A stretch of DNA of 40,408 nt, from contig JAITIK010000198.1 in the NCBI GenBank assembly GCA_031279555.1, positions 1 to 40,408 of the forward strand, in the 5' to 3' direction. This stretch comes from Treponema sp. Its GTDB lineage: Bacteria; Spirochaetota; Spirochaetia; Treponematales; Breznakiellaceae. The notes under the pieces were generated by a model that worked only from the letters and a program-made list of their open reading frames with translations, did no database searches and had not been told where the DNA came from. The position numbers and the translations under genes were made by a program. This document shows positions 1-9,779 of the stretch, in pieces; position 1 is the stretch's first letter, and each line of letters starts with the position of its first letter.

Positions 1-311
1 TAACTGTATGTATACGGACTCTGCCGTATACGCTTTCGTCGCGGCGGTTCCCATAACCAACGGTTATGCCGTTAAAGGAAAGAGAAAAGAATGTGAATTT
101 AAGCTGCCAGGGGGTGACAAAACTATGAGCGACCCATAATCGCTTGCTTGGGTGAGGTCTGGCCCGGGATCCGGCTTGTAGTTGGCGTTTGGTTGTCTGT
201 CGCTCATGGTTTGGGGGCGGCGCCATAAAGCGAAAGAACTTACGCAGGGTTCCTGCGTTTACTTTTGTTCGATATGTATAGAATGAGAACAACAAAATCA
301 TTGGGGGTTGC

Positions 312-398
312 ATGGATATAGCGGGATTGAGAGAGAAGTTGAAGGGGGTTGAATATCCCCGGCGGCAATGGAGAAACATCAGGCGCAATGTTTTTTGA
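312..398 (+). pseudogene. 5' remnant of an ISAs1-family-like transposase
   Basis: Translation MDIAGLREKLKGVEYPRRQWRNIRRNVF* resembles the N-terminus of ISAs1-type transposases (MDI.ELREKL..V..PR..QWGNIRHKLEDI...) from memory; stops after 28 codons. Confidence 0.4.
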
Positions 399-567
399 AC
401 TGGCGGAACATTTGGGCTACAGCCAATCCACCATATTGTTGTCGAACCGCAGATTCGCTGCAACCGGAACATTATACATGAGGGGATACTTGCCTTTCTA
501 AAAAAGAGCGTGTTTTAGAGCCATCGGGAAGCGTCCGGCGCTACCCGCCCCTACTTGGATCATTGTA

Positions 568-3246
568 TTACGGCGTATAGGACGCATCCCCTACAAGACT
601 TGCCAGCGGCGTACCGGCGGCAATCGTTTGACGGGTACTGTAATTGGCGCTGAATTCCTCATGGCTCATCACATAGTTCGCGCCGTCCCGTCCTGAAGTG
701 TCCAGAGACGCGCCGGTAGAGTCCGTATTGCCGTATTCCCGCAATCCGCAATTCACAGAACCTGCGCCAGGATATATGGTCTTGCCGTCTTTATTCCAGA
801 AAGCGCTGGCGTATTTCGCTGTGTCGACACGGCTCTTGATAATGGCGGCGCTGTCCCACCCATCGGCCGAGACGGACGATCCCGCGCCGTTGGCGCGAGC
901 CATGTACACCGTTCCGGTACGGTTTTCGTCTGCGGTGAAATCACAATCCACGAACACAAAGCCTTTTTTGTTCGCCAAAGTACGGGCTTGCAACACATAC
1001 GCCGGATTGGATGGGCTGCGGTTGTCCGTCCGGGCGTTAATCTCACAGGACTCAAAGAGCGCCAAGTCGTTTGCGCCCCAGATAAAGTCAACATCTCCGG
1101 TAATATAACATTCAAAGAACCAGCAAAAACCTTTGATCTGCAACGTATCCTGCCTGCTGACAAATCGCGCGTTTTTAGCGATGAGCGTACCGCCGGTACT
1201 ATTAAAATAGACCGTTTCCGCCTGATCGCCTGAATTCATTTTGACGCGGGTATTTTCAATGGTCAGGTTTTGTATGGTCACCGCCGCGGCGTTTTGGTTA
1301 ATCAGGAACAATGGTCGTCCGCTCGTACCCGGGTTCAAAGCGTCGCAGTTTTCAAAAGCGATGACAACATCGGCGTTCGTTCCGCCATTTTTGCCTTTTA
1401 TGGTCAATGGACGGGAACTTCTCCAGTCAAGATTTTCGCGGTACATTCCCGCGTCAATTTCAATGGCGACCGCCCCGCTTCCCGATGACGCCGCGTTAAG
1501 CGCCGCCTGTACGGTGCGGAAATTCGCGGAAGCGCCGGACTTGCCCACGGTGATCGTGGCGCCGCCAGCCGTATGCTCCGGACGGACCATGAACTTCCAT
1601 GACTTGCTTGCCGGGCTGAAACCGGTAAAGGTTTGACTGTTCAAAGCGCCCTTTATTACGTCATTTGGTATGGCGACATAGTACTCTTTTTCTGCCGCAA
1701 GCGCGCCGCTGTGCGGAATAATCACGACTTTGTTTCCTTCTTTGCGTACAAGCTGATCAGCCACATTCAGATTGACGCGCTGCCCATACGTATTCGTCTC
1801 GCCGGTCAGTTTTATGGCGTCGGCGATTGAATCATTCGAGGCGTCATAGATATAGATTTGACCCGCGCCCAAGGACGGTTCGGCGTCAAAGGTGATGGAC
1901 AACTCCTCATCCTCGTATACGTTGACAGCGCCCGGGTCGGGATACACTCGCGCTGAAAGGTCGCCATAGTTATCCAAGGCGGGAAAATCGGTGACGGTCA
2001 CATTGATTCGGGCGATAAGGGAAGGAGCCGCCGTATTGGTGATGGTGATAACTGTGGCGCCTGCGGTGAGTCCGGTGAAGGCGATGGTTCCATCCGCCGC
2101 GCTGTCCACACGAACAACGCTTTCATCGCCGGATACCGCGTCAACTGCCGCCGGCGCTCCGCCGGAAGCCGCCGCCGTATACGCCACAGATTCCTGTCCG
2201 CCTTTGGAAACCGATTTTTCGGTTGTGGAAACCGTCAGAATGGGAAGCGCTGTCTGAGGATCAAGCGCGTTAATGCCGTATTCCGTTCCATTATAGGTTA
2301 CTTTTATGTCCGACCATGTTCCTTGCTACACTTGGGTGCCGCCGACGGCGGCATAAATCGCGGCTGTCTCCGGGTATCCGGATGCGGCGGAAAAGCCTCC
2401 TTTGACGCCTAACACGGTAGTCCCGTCAGAATCATAGACGGTAAATATAAAATTTCCACCTGTAAGCTCCGCTTTCAGGATATACGATTTTGCATCCGCC
2501 CCGGTTTCCCATGTGATTCCGGGCGAGAAAGAGGATCCCCCCAGACTGCCCGCGCCGGTATTCTTGATGTTTTGAGCGGTGAGCAGCGAATAGCCGCTGC
2601 GGACGGAACCATTCACACTGATAAAGCCTACGCCGTTATGTCCCGATGTCGCGGCAAATTTAACCCGCGCCTGTATCGCCACCGTGTCGGACGCCGGATT
2701 GATCTTCTGTCCCCAGATAAGATATTTTTCACCTGAACCGAAACCGGTGACGGCTCCGGTACCGTCATAAACGGCGTCAGGAGCGTTAAACTTGATCAAC
2801 CGGACGAGCGGGATGTCATCAGGCTGGTCGTCTGGTTGTTCGGATGCCGCTTCAACCACCGTAATCACGCAACTCGCTGTCTTTTGTCCGTCCTGTGTTG
2901 TGACCGTAACGGTCGCAACGCCGACCTTAAGAGCGGTGATAGTAATGGTGGCCCCTTGCGTATCGCTCAACGCGACAACGCCTTCCTCGCTTGCCGACCA
3001 AGACACCGCCTTATTGGACGCATCTACAGGCGTGGCGATTGCGGTCAGGTTGACAGAAGGGGCGGCTTCACCGCTAGTGAGCGTCAGTGTTTTTTCACTC
3101 AACGGTTCGCCATTCTCTCTTAGCGTCACTTCCGCAACCGGGATATACTTCGCCTCGTCACCACACGACGCGGCGAAGACAAATGTAGTGACACACAACG
3201 CGCCGATAAACCGTTGCGTATTTCGGCTTCTTGCGCCTGTTTTCAT
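568..3246 (-). pseudogene. Secreted lipoprotein pectinesterase (Big_2-like domains + pectin methylesterase), interrupted by an in-frame TAG at 2326-2328
   Basis: ORFs 2326-3294(-) and 568-2187(-) are in the same frame. Reading through gives ...YAAVGGTQV*QGTWSDIKVTYNGTEYGINALDPQTALPILTVSTTEKSVSKGGQESVAYTAAASGG.... N-terminal lipobox signal MKTGARSRNTQRFIGALCVTTFVFAASC; C-terminal pectinesterase motifs SRQDTLQIK and GDVDFIWG. Confidence 0.85.
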
Positions 3247-3384
3247 AAAAACCTCCGTATTATCGCTCCATCTTTTGAGAGCTATGGAAGACATTTTACC
3301 GGTAAAGTTGTAGATTTTAGAGTCTTTTTATTGTCTCTCTTTGGTAGAGAAAAATATGACAGGTTATTGGACTATTCTGTCTTA

Positions 3385-3725
3385 TGGAGCGCCAGGCGCA
3401 TTTGAACCCGGGAAGCAAAAAAAAACATTCGGGCGGGTGTTTTTTGCTTTGATGCCTGTTCGTTGTTTTACGCCCTTCTGTTGAGCCGTGGATATGCTTC
3501 CACCGTTTCGCCGAATGAGTCTTAACTAACGCATAATCCGCGAAAGGTCTCCCCTCTCGTCGGGCATGATGAGCAAATGTATATGGGTCGCATAACACAT
3601 GCCTCACTCAAGACAAGCGACATGATCTTTCCTCCCGCATTACATTCAAAACCCCGTTTTTTGTCATTGGTCCGGGACGTAACATGATACACCGCTCCGT
3701 CAACAAATTCCCGTCTTTTTCTCAT
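3385..3725 (-). pseudogene. Frameshifted remnant of a REP-associated tyrosine transposase (Y1_Tnp / RAYT type)
   Basis: Starts MRKRREFVDGAVYHVTSRTNDKKRGFECNAGGKIMSLVL with an upstream GGAGG; continues in another frame as CDPYTFAHHARREGR...LVKTHSAKRWKHIHGSTEGRKTTNRHQ, resembling the RAYT core (..MPTHIHLLI.P....). Internal frame disruption. Confidence 0.6.
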
Positions 3726-3791
3726 AGGAACCTCCATTCGATATAAGGCGCGAAAGCCCCCATTCGCCTTAAAAAAAGCGCCTGGCGCCCC

Positions 3792-3820
3792 TTGACACAA
3801 ACGCAATATTTCTATATAAA
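3792..3820 (+). promoter_or_regulatory. Predicted sigma70-type promoter of trpEG
   Basis: TTGACA (3792-3797), 17-nt spacer, TATAAA (3815-3820), 25 bp before the trpE ATG; RBS AAGGAGG precedes the ATG. Confidence 0.65.
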
Positions 3821-3845
3821 GAAACATCGTGTTTAAGGAGGAAGT

Positions 3846-5336
3846 ATGGAGTGCCAGCCACGTTTGGAAGCGGCGCTGAAATTTGCCGAAAGCTATCAAC
3901 GGGTTCCGGTTTTGACGAGTCTTCCGGCGGGAAAGCGGGAAGCGTCCGACATTTTTTTGATTCTCAAAAACATAAGCCGCCAGTGTTTTATGTTGGAAAG
4001 CTGCGAGGACTCAAAGGAATGGGGACGTTACACATTTTTGGGCTATGATCCCAAACTCGAAATTACCGCAAGCGGAAATGCCGTGAGTATAAAAAACGGC
4101 GTCAATCTCACGTTGAACGCAGATCAGCCCGCCGTATATATTGAACAGATTTTACGAGAAAATACCGCCCCGCCGCTTCAGGAACTTTCCACTGAATTCC
4201 TGACGGAAATTCCGCCGTTTACCGGAGGACTTGTCGGCTATTTTTCCTATGACTACATTAAATACAACGAGCCGTCCCTGCGGCTGGACGCGGAAGACGC
4301 GGAGCGTTTTAAAGACGTGGATTTAATGTTGTTTGACAAGGTGATCGCCTATGACCGGCTTAAAGAAACGATCATCCTCATCATAACCATCAAAACAGAC
4401 GCGCTTGAAGAAAATTACCGCAAGGCCTGCGCGGAACTCGACCAGATGGCGCGGCTTATCGAAGAGGGGAAACGCGCTGCGGTCAAGCCGCTCACGCTCA
4501 AATCTCCCTTTCGCGCCTTGTTTGACAAGCGGCGTTACTGCGCCATGGTGGAGAAAGTCAAGGAGTACATTCGGGAGGGCGATATTTTTCAAGCCGTGCT
4601 TTCCAATCGGCTTGAGGCTGATGCGGAAGGGAGCCTGTTTGACACGTACCGGTTGCTGAGGGACATTAACCCGTCGCCCTACTTGTTTTATTTTTCAAGC
4701 GATGACATTGAAGCTGCGGGCGCGTCTCCTGAAACGCTCGTAAAGCTGTACGAAGGAACGCTTTGGACGTTTCCGCTTGCCGGCACACGGCGGCGAGGGA
4801 AAACGCTGGAAGAGGACGCCGCGCTGGAACAAGAATTGCTTGCGGATACCAAGGAACTTGCGGAACACAACATGCTGGTGGATTTGGGCAGGAACGACAT
4901 CGGACGCATCAGCGAATTCGGTTCGGTGTCGGTTGAAAAATATTTATCTGTGGAGCGGTTTTCCCACGTCATGCACATAGGTTCAACGGTAAAAGGAACA
5001 ATCCTCAAGGGCAAAACCGCCCTTGACGCAATCGGCGCGGTACTGCCCGCCGGGACGCTTTCCGGCGCGCCAAAGATTCGCGCCTGTGAAATCATCAATG
5101 AGTTGGAAGGTGTCAAGCGGGGAATATACGGCGGAGCTGTTGGATACATCGACTTTTCGGGAAATATGGACACCTGTATTGCAATTCGGCTGGTATTCAA
5201 GAAAAACGGCAAAGTGTTCGTCCGATCCGGCGCGGGAATAGTGGCGGACAGCGTACCCGAAAAGGAATTCGCCGAATGTGAAAACAAAATGCGGGCGGTT
5301 ATTCAGGCGCTGGAACAGACAGGAGGACGCGCATGA
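3846..5336 (+). CDS. trpE: Anthranilate synthase component I
   Basis: Full-length chorismate-binding enzyme; motifs SPETLVKL, GTRRRG, LVDLGRNDIGR, VLPAGTLSGAPKIRA, GGAVGYIDFSGNMDTCIAIR. Confidence 0.95.
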   Translation: MECQPRLEAALKFAESYQRVPVLTSLPAGKREASDIFLILKNISRQCFMLESCEDSKEWGRYTFLGYDPKLEITASGNAVSIKNGVNLTLNADQPAVYIEQILRENTAPPLQELSTEFLTEIPPFTGGLVGYFSYDYIKYNEPSLRLDAEDAERFKDVDLMLFDKVIAYDRLKETIILIITIKTDALEENYRKACAELDQMARLIEEGKRAAVKPLTLKSPFRALFDKRRYCAMVEKVKEYIREGDIFQAVLSNRLEADAEGSLFDTYRLLRDINPSPYLFYFSSDDIEAAGASPETLVKLYEGTLWTFPLAGTRRRGKTLEEDAALEQELLADTKELAEHNMLVDLGRNDIGRISEFGSVSVEKYLSVERFSHVMHIGSTVKGTILKGKTALDAIGAVLPAGTLSGAPKIRACEIINELEGVKRGIYGGAVGYIDFSGNMDTCIAIRLVFKKNGKVFVRSGAGIVADSVPEKEFAECENKMRAVIQALEQTGGRA

Positions 5337-5917
5337 TCTTGCTCATCGACAATTATGACAGTTTTTCGTTCAACCTGTATCAGCTTATAGGCTCCCTCAA
5401 TCCCGAGGTCAAGGTTGTCCGCAATGACGGCATATCGCTGGCGGAGATCGTGGTGTTGCGTCCCAGCCACATTGTCATCTCTCCGGGACCCGGGAAACCC
5501 GCCGACGCGGGCATATGCGGTGAAATGGTCGCCGCGTTTGCCGGAAAGATACCCATCTTGGGAGTGTGCCTTGGGCATCAGGTGATCTGCGAAGCGTTCG
5601 GAGCGACCGTAACTTATGCCAAGACCTTGATGCACGGAAAAGCGTCCGCAGTTACGCTTGACGCGGACTGCCCGTTGTTTGCCGGACTGCCACCGGTGAT
5701 TCAGGCCGCGCGTTATCACTCGCTTGCCGCGGATCCCGCCACCATCCCGCCGGAAACCCTTGCGGTTGTGGCGCGAACCGGCGAAGGAGAGGTAATGGCG
5801 GTGCAGCGCCGCGAGCATCCAGTGTACGGGGTGCAGTTTCATCCTGAATCAATATTAACCCCGCAGGGAAAGCGGATAGTATGCAATTTCTTGAAACAAA
5901 CAAGGAGAGCGGATTGA
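5333..5917 (+). CDS. trpG: Anthranilate synthase component II (glutamine amidotransferase)
   Basis: Overlaps trpE stop (ATGA); LLIDNYDSFSFNLYQ, GVCLGHQ catalytic Cys, GVQFHPESI. Confidence 0.95.
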   Translation: MILLIDNYDSFSFNLYQLIGSLNPEVKVVRNDGISLAEIVVLRPSHIVISPGPGKPADAGICGEMVAAFAGKIPILGVCLGHQVICEAFGATVTYAKTLMHGKASAVTLDADCPLFAGLPPVIQAARYHSLAADPATIPPETLAVVARTGEGEVMAVQRREHPVYGVQFHPESILTPQGKRIVCNFLKQTRRAD

Positions 5918-6004
5918 CAAAAGGTATGATATATGCAAAAAAAAGAGGGGCGTACTGTATTATGCGAAATACAGGCTAAAATGTGGGTGGAAAATTAAAA
6001 AACA

Positions 6005-6077
6005 CTTGAGGCTGTTCCAAAGCGCGAATTTACGTTCAGCGACCTACGTTCGGGTTAGTTTTGGAACAGGCTTGAGG
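6005..6077. repeat. Miniature palindromic element with flanking 7-bp direct repeats
   Basis: CTTGAGG at 6005-6011 and 6071-6077 flank inverted ends CTGTTCCAAA (6012-6021) / TTTGGAACAG (6060-6069). Confidence 0.55.
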
Positions 6078-6125
6078 AGAAGGGGTTAAGGCCGCCTAAT
6101 TTTGAGATCATCCCATCGGGAATAT

Positions 6126-7754
6126 CTAACAGTCAGAAGCGCCCTCTAATGCCGTGGCTGCCGCCACCGCCCACCGTTCCTTTCTCTCCTTGCTCTTGGC
6201 GGCAAAGTCTCGTTCGATCTTGTCAAACGCGCTTTGGAGAAGCGAACGTATTTCTGTTCTTCGCGGTGGCAGAGACAGAATCGCGTCAGCGCGGACGGTT
6301 TGCAGGCCGTTAATGGCAAGACCTTCTTCAGAAAGCGAATAAACCGCAACCGTATGTTGCGAACGCGCCGAATGTATAGCAAAAAGCCTGTTCTCAAACC
6401 ATGTCGCGTAAAGGGAAAGTCTTTTGTCTGTCAGTACTTTGCCGCCGTTTGCCGCGCGCGCATAAAAGGGGACGCCATCCCGCAACGCCCTAAATGAGCG
6501 GGTTTCGGCTGGGCATAAACGCAAGGCTTGAGCGTTGGCCTGTTTTTCAAAGAAAGCGTCTTTGAAATGGGTTTTACAATGAGGAAACGAGAGATCCAAC
6601 CCGGCTATGAAAATAACGGACGGTTCAAGCTCAAGGCAGAAATCAAAAGCCGTTGTGGCGACGGAGCCGCCTGAACCGAGTCGCCCCTTGGGATCGACCT
6701 TTTCTTCGATCTGTTTGCCAAGCGGGAGCGGCGTTGCAAACAAAAAGGCGCGCTTGCTGTGGCGTAGGGTGAGCGGGTATATAGCGCTCTCGGTTACAAG
6801 GCAGGCGTTTGACCTGTCAAGTCGGTCAAGGTGCCGCGAGTTCCAATACTGAGGATCCCCGCTTACGATCCAGTCAGGGTCAACGCCTGATCGAAGCAGG
6901 CAATTCAGGCTCGTGTCAACGCCGGCGACAGCGCACCGTTCGGCAAACGCGGGCAACAGGCCGGCTGCGCCGTCCAGGGAAGGGCCGGCCGCAACGAGCA
7001 GGAGAGGAATTTCCCGTTTCAAAAGCCCTTTTAATCTGGAGACGCCGGGATATGCGCACACACAATCTGAAATCACGCTGTTTTTCCAAAAATTCCGCGT
7101 CCAGCGATCTCCAAAGCGTTTGACAGTCGCTTCATTTACCGTATCCTTTGTTTGCCATGTGTGTATGCGCCGCTCAACGCCTGTGTACCACGCTTCATCA
7201 AGCTGAACAAGGGCGCGGTTTTTAAGGATGCATACGCCGGCTCCGGTTTTTCCATTTTTTTCATAAAAAAAAGAAAGCGCATCAAATATCGCCGCTTCCG
7301 CGCCTTCCGCGCTTCCAAGTACAAATATAATGAAGTTTTTTGATAAGAAACCGGTGAAATCCCTGGTTTCAAAGGCTTTCTTGAGTATTTCAGGATGTTT
7401 CTCAACAATAATGACGGGGCGGCTGTTCCCGCATTTTTCCGCGGCGGCGACAATCGCATACCCAAGCCCAAAGCCCAACGCGACAATGACGCCGCAAGAC
7501 GGTCCGCCTTCCGCGTCGGCATCCATTAGACGGACCGCAAGACGGACGCCTTCCCGCGCCGGCTCCCGTTTTGAATGAACATACATCCCGTTTACAACCA
7601 GCGTAGGCTCCCCATCTGTTGCGGTTTCAAGCCGCAACGCCAGCGGCGGCGCCGACGGGGTTTCCGTGTTGACAATCTGTTCCGCGAGGCCGGGAAAAAT
7701 TTGTGTGATGACAGCGACATTTTTTGTCCATACGTCGTTTTTTTCCACGTTCAC
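6126..7754 (-). CDS. DUF115 / motility-associated-factor (Maf)-like glycosyltransferase family protein
   Basis: Central GVDTSLNCLLRSGVDPDWIVSGDPQYWNSRHLDRL typical of the DUF115/MptE-like fold; size and architecture fit. Confidence 0.7.
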   Translation of the reverse strand: MNVEKNDVWTKNVAVITQIFPGLAEQIVNTETPSAPPLALRLETATDGEPTLVVNGMYVHSKREPAREGVRLAVRLMDADAEGGPSCGVIVALGFGLGYAIVAAAEKCGNSRPVIIVEKHPEILKKAFETRDFTGFLSKNFIIFVLGSAEGAEAAIFDALSFFYEKNGKTGAGVCILKNRALVQLDEAWYTGVERRIHTWQTKDTVNEATVKRFGDRWTRNFWKNSVISDCVCAYPGVSRLKGLLKREIPLLLVAAGPSLDGAAGLLPAFAERCAVAGVDTSLNCLLRSGVDPDWIVSGDPQYWNSRHLDRLDRSNACLVTESAIYPLTLRHSKRAFLFATPLPLGKQIEEKVDPKGRLGSGGSVATTAFDFCLELEPSVIFIAGLDLSFPHCKTHFKDAFFEKQANAQALRLCPAETRSFRALRDGVPFYARAANGGKVLTDKRLSLYATWFENRLFAIHSARSQHTVAVYSLSEEGLAINGLQTVRADAILSLPPRRTEIRSLLQSAFDKIERDFAAKSKERKERWAVAAATALEGASDC

Positions 7755-7757
7755 GCT

Positions 7758-9779
7758 CTACTCCAAATACAACGTAATAACATCCCCATGCACAAGTTGC
7801 GTCCCTGGAGAAGGAGACTGCGTTTTCACGTGTCCATTGCCTTCCAAATGGATGATATAGCCGGAGTCCGTCTCAAACAAGGGGAGGAGGCTCAATTTTG
7901 AATAACCCCTCAAATCGGGCATAACGCCGGCAAGGGGCGGAAGGGGAGGTTCTTCCTCAAAGTACACAGTGCTGGATTGCAGTTCAACCGGATTCTTCCC
8001 CCGGTGCAGTTTCAAGTAGTCGGCGAGGGATTCCGCGGCTTTCCTAATGGGGATAGTTGCGATGCGTCCGCCGAGATAGGACTCGCCTTGGGGCTTCACG
8101 ATCACCGCGTAGAGGATGAGTTTGGGAGCGTCGGCCGGGAATATCGCCATGCAGCTTGCAATAAAATCCGTTTCCGAGTACGCGCCGTTTTCCGCGACTT
8201 GGGCGGTTCCGGTCTTGACCGCCATGGGAATATCGCCGATGGCAGCCCTCCAACCGGTTCCGTCAATCGCAGCAGTGGCGCGCATATACTGCAAGAGGTT
8301 CGCCGCGGTCTGCTCGCTCATCACTCGCCTGGACGCGACTGGTTCAGCGGGATAGTGCGTTTCGGCGCCGTCCGGCGCGGTGAGCTTCAGCGCCAGCTTG
8401 GGTTGCGCCAGTAGGCCCTGATTGGCGATGGCGCTCGCCGCCTGAAGCATTTGCAGCATAGACACCGATATGCCTTGCCCAATGGCAAGCGTGGGTTTGA
8501 AACGTCTGTTATTTTCCTCCCTGAAAATGCCCGCCGATTCACTTGGACTGCCGGAGCCGATCCGCTGTCCAAATCCGAAGCTGTAGATTTTATCGTAAAA
8601 AATCCGACTTTCTATACGTTCGGAAGCTAAACTTACGCCCACATTGCACGAAAGGGCGATGATTCGCTCGGCGTTTACGACGCCGTGAACGGTGAGATCC
8701 GTGATGGCCGGATTTACATGGTTGTAATGCCCGGTACAGACAAAGGTGGTGTTTCCAGTGATCGCGCCGGTGTCCAGAAGCGCGGCGACCGAAAATATTT
8801 TGAACACCGAACCGGGTTCGTATGTGTAGAGGGCGGGCTGATACCGCCACGTCGATCCCGGATAGGCGTTGTAGTTGTTCGGATCAAAACTAGGCAGCGA
8901 TGCGGAACCGAGTATTTCTCCGGTGTGCGGATCCATCGCGGTGAGCATGACTGACTGGGCTTTGTTTTCAACAAGAGCCTCTTCCGCTATCTGCTCCAAA
9001 AAATACTGGATGTTCACATCTATGGAAAGCGTCAACTGTTTGCCGCTTTCCATAGATGTTGGTCTAAGCTCGGACTCAAAAGCCCATTCAATGCCTTCCT
9101 TCCCGTCATTGTCCCTGCCGACCATGCCGATGATTTGGCTCGCCAGTTTCTTTTCAGGATACACCCTGCCGGCCACTATGTCGACTCTAACATGCTCAAG
9201 ATTCTTTCTGTTTTCAAACGCGGCTTTTTCGGCGTCTTCCACAACCTTCCTTCCGGCGCTGTTGTCACCATATATAACGGTGATGCGCTCATAGTCGCTC
9301 TCGTCCAGCAGTCCCGCCTTCGCCGCCTTGATTTTATTCGTAACAGTCTCATCAAGATTTCTTTTCAGCGTCACATAATCCGTGGGCGTTGTCCTTATGA
9401 TGGTAAAAATCTCATTGGACGACATGGAAAGAAGCGGAGAGAGTTTCTCGCTGATGTCCCGGTATATCTGATCAATCTCATCCGCATCGGCTTTTGGATG
9501 CTTCTTGCGGATTGAGGATTTTAGAAGGCTCACCGTCCCTAATTTAGTTTCAACAGCCAAAAGACGCCCGTTCCGGTCGACGATGGCCCCCCGCTCTGTC
9601 GCCGCCATGCGGGTATCGCCGGATGGCGCCCCATTTTTTCTGTTAGGATCGAGCATGATTACACCGTACTGTACTACAATTCGCAGCGCCAGAATCGCAA
9701 AAAGAATGATGTACAGTAAAAATCGGTAGAAATACCTGTCTTTTTGGGCATTATAATAATCACTATTCATTTTATCCAT
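7758..9779 (-). CDS. Penicillin-binding protein (FtsI/PBP2-like transpeptidase) with C-terminal PASTA domain
   Basis: N-terminal TM, ERGAIVDRNGRLLA, transpeptidase motifs SVFK (SxxK), SCN (SxN), KTGTAQ; PASTA-like C-terminus MPDLRGYSKLSLLPLFETDSGYIIHLEGNGHVKTQSPSPGTQLVHGDVITLYLE. Confidence 0.9.
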   Translation of the reverse strand: MDKMNSDYYNAQKDRYFYRFLLYIILFAILALRIVVQYGVIMLDPNRKNGAPSGDTRMAATERGAIVDRNGRLLAVETKLGTVSLLKSSIRKKHPKADADEIDQIYRDISEKLSPLLSMSSNEIFTIIRTTPTDYVTLKRNLDETVTNKIKAAKAGLLDESDYERITVIYGDNSAGRKVVEDAEKAAFENRKNLEHVRVDIVAGRVYPEKKLASQIIGMVGRDNDGKEGIEWAFESELRPTSMESGKQLTLSIDVNIQYFLEQIAEEALVENKAQSVMLTAMDPHTGEILGSASLPSFDPNNYNAYPGSTWRYQPALYTYEPGSVFKIFSVAALLDTGAITGNTTFVCTGHYNHVNPAITDLTVHGVVNAERIIALSCNVGVSLASERIESRIFYDKIYSFGFGQRIGSGSPSESAGIFREENNRRFKPTLAIGQGISVSMLQMLQAASAIANQGLLAQPKLALKLTAPDGAETHYPAEPVASRRVMSEQTAANLLQYMRATAAIDGTGWRAAIGDIPMAVKTGTAQVAENGAYSETDFIASCMAIFPADAPKLILYAVIVKPQGESYLGGRIATIPIRKAAESLADYLKLHRGKNPVELQSSTVYFEEEPPLPPLAGVMPDLRGYSKLSLLPLFETDSGYIIHLEGNGHVKTQSPSPGTQLVHGDVITLYLE

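Noticed and set aside
2326-2328. Amber codon reassignment or pyrrolysine usage to explain the pectinesterase stop
   Set aside because: TAG terminates at least three other intact genes in the window, and the single interruption is better explained by a CAG->TAG nonsense change or sequencing error.
4688-5287. 199-aa minus-strand ORF inside trpE
   Set aside because: Fully antisense to a well-supported gene, no RBS, Ser/Pro-rich shadow translation.
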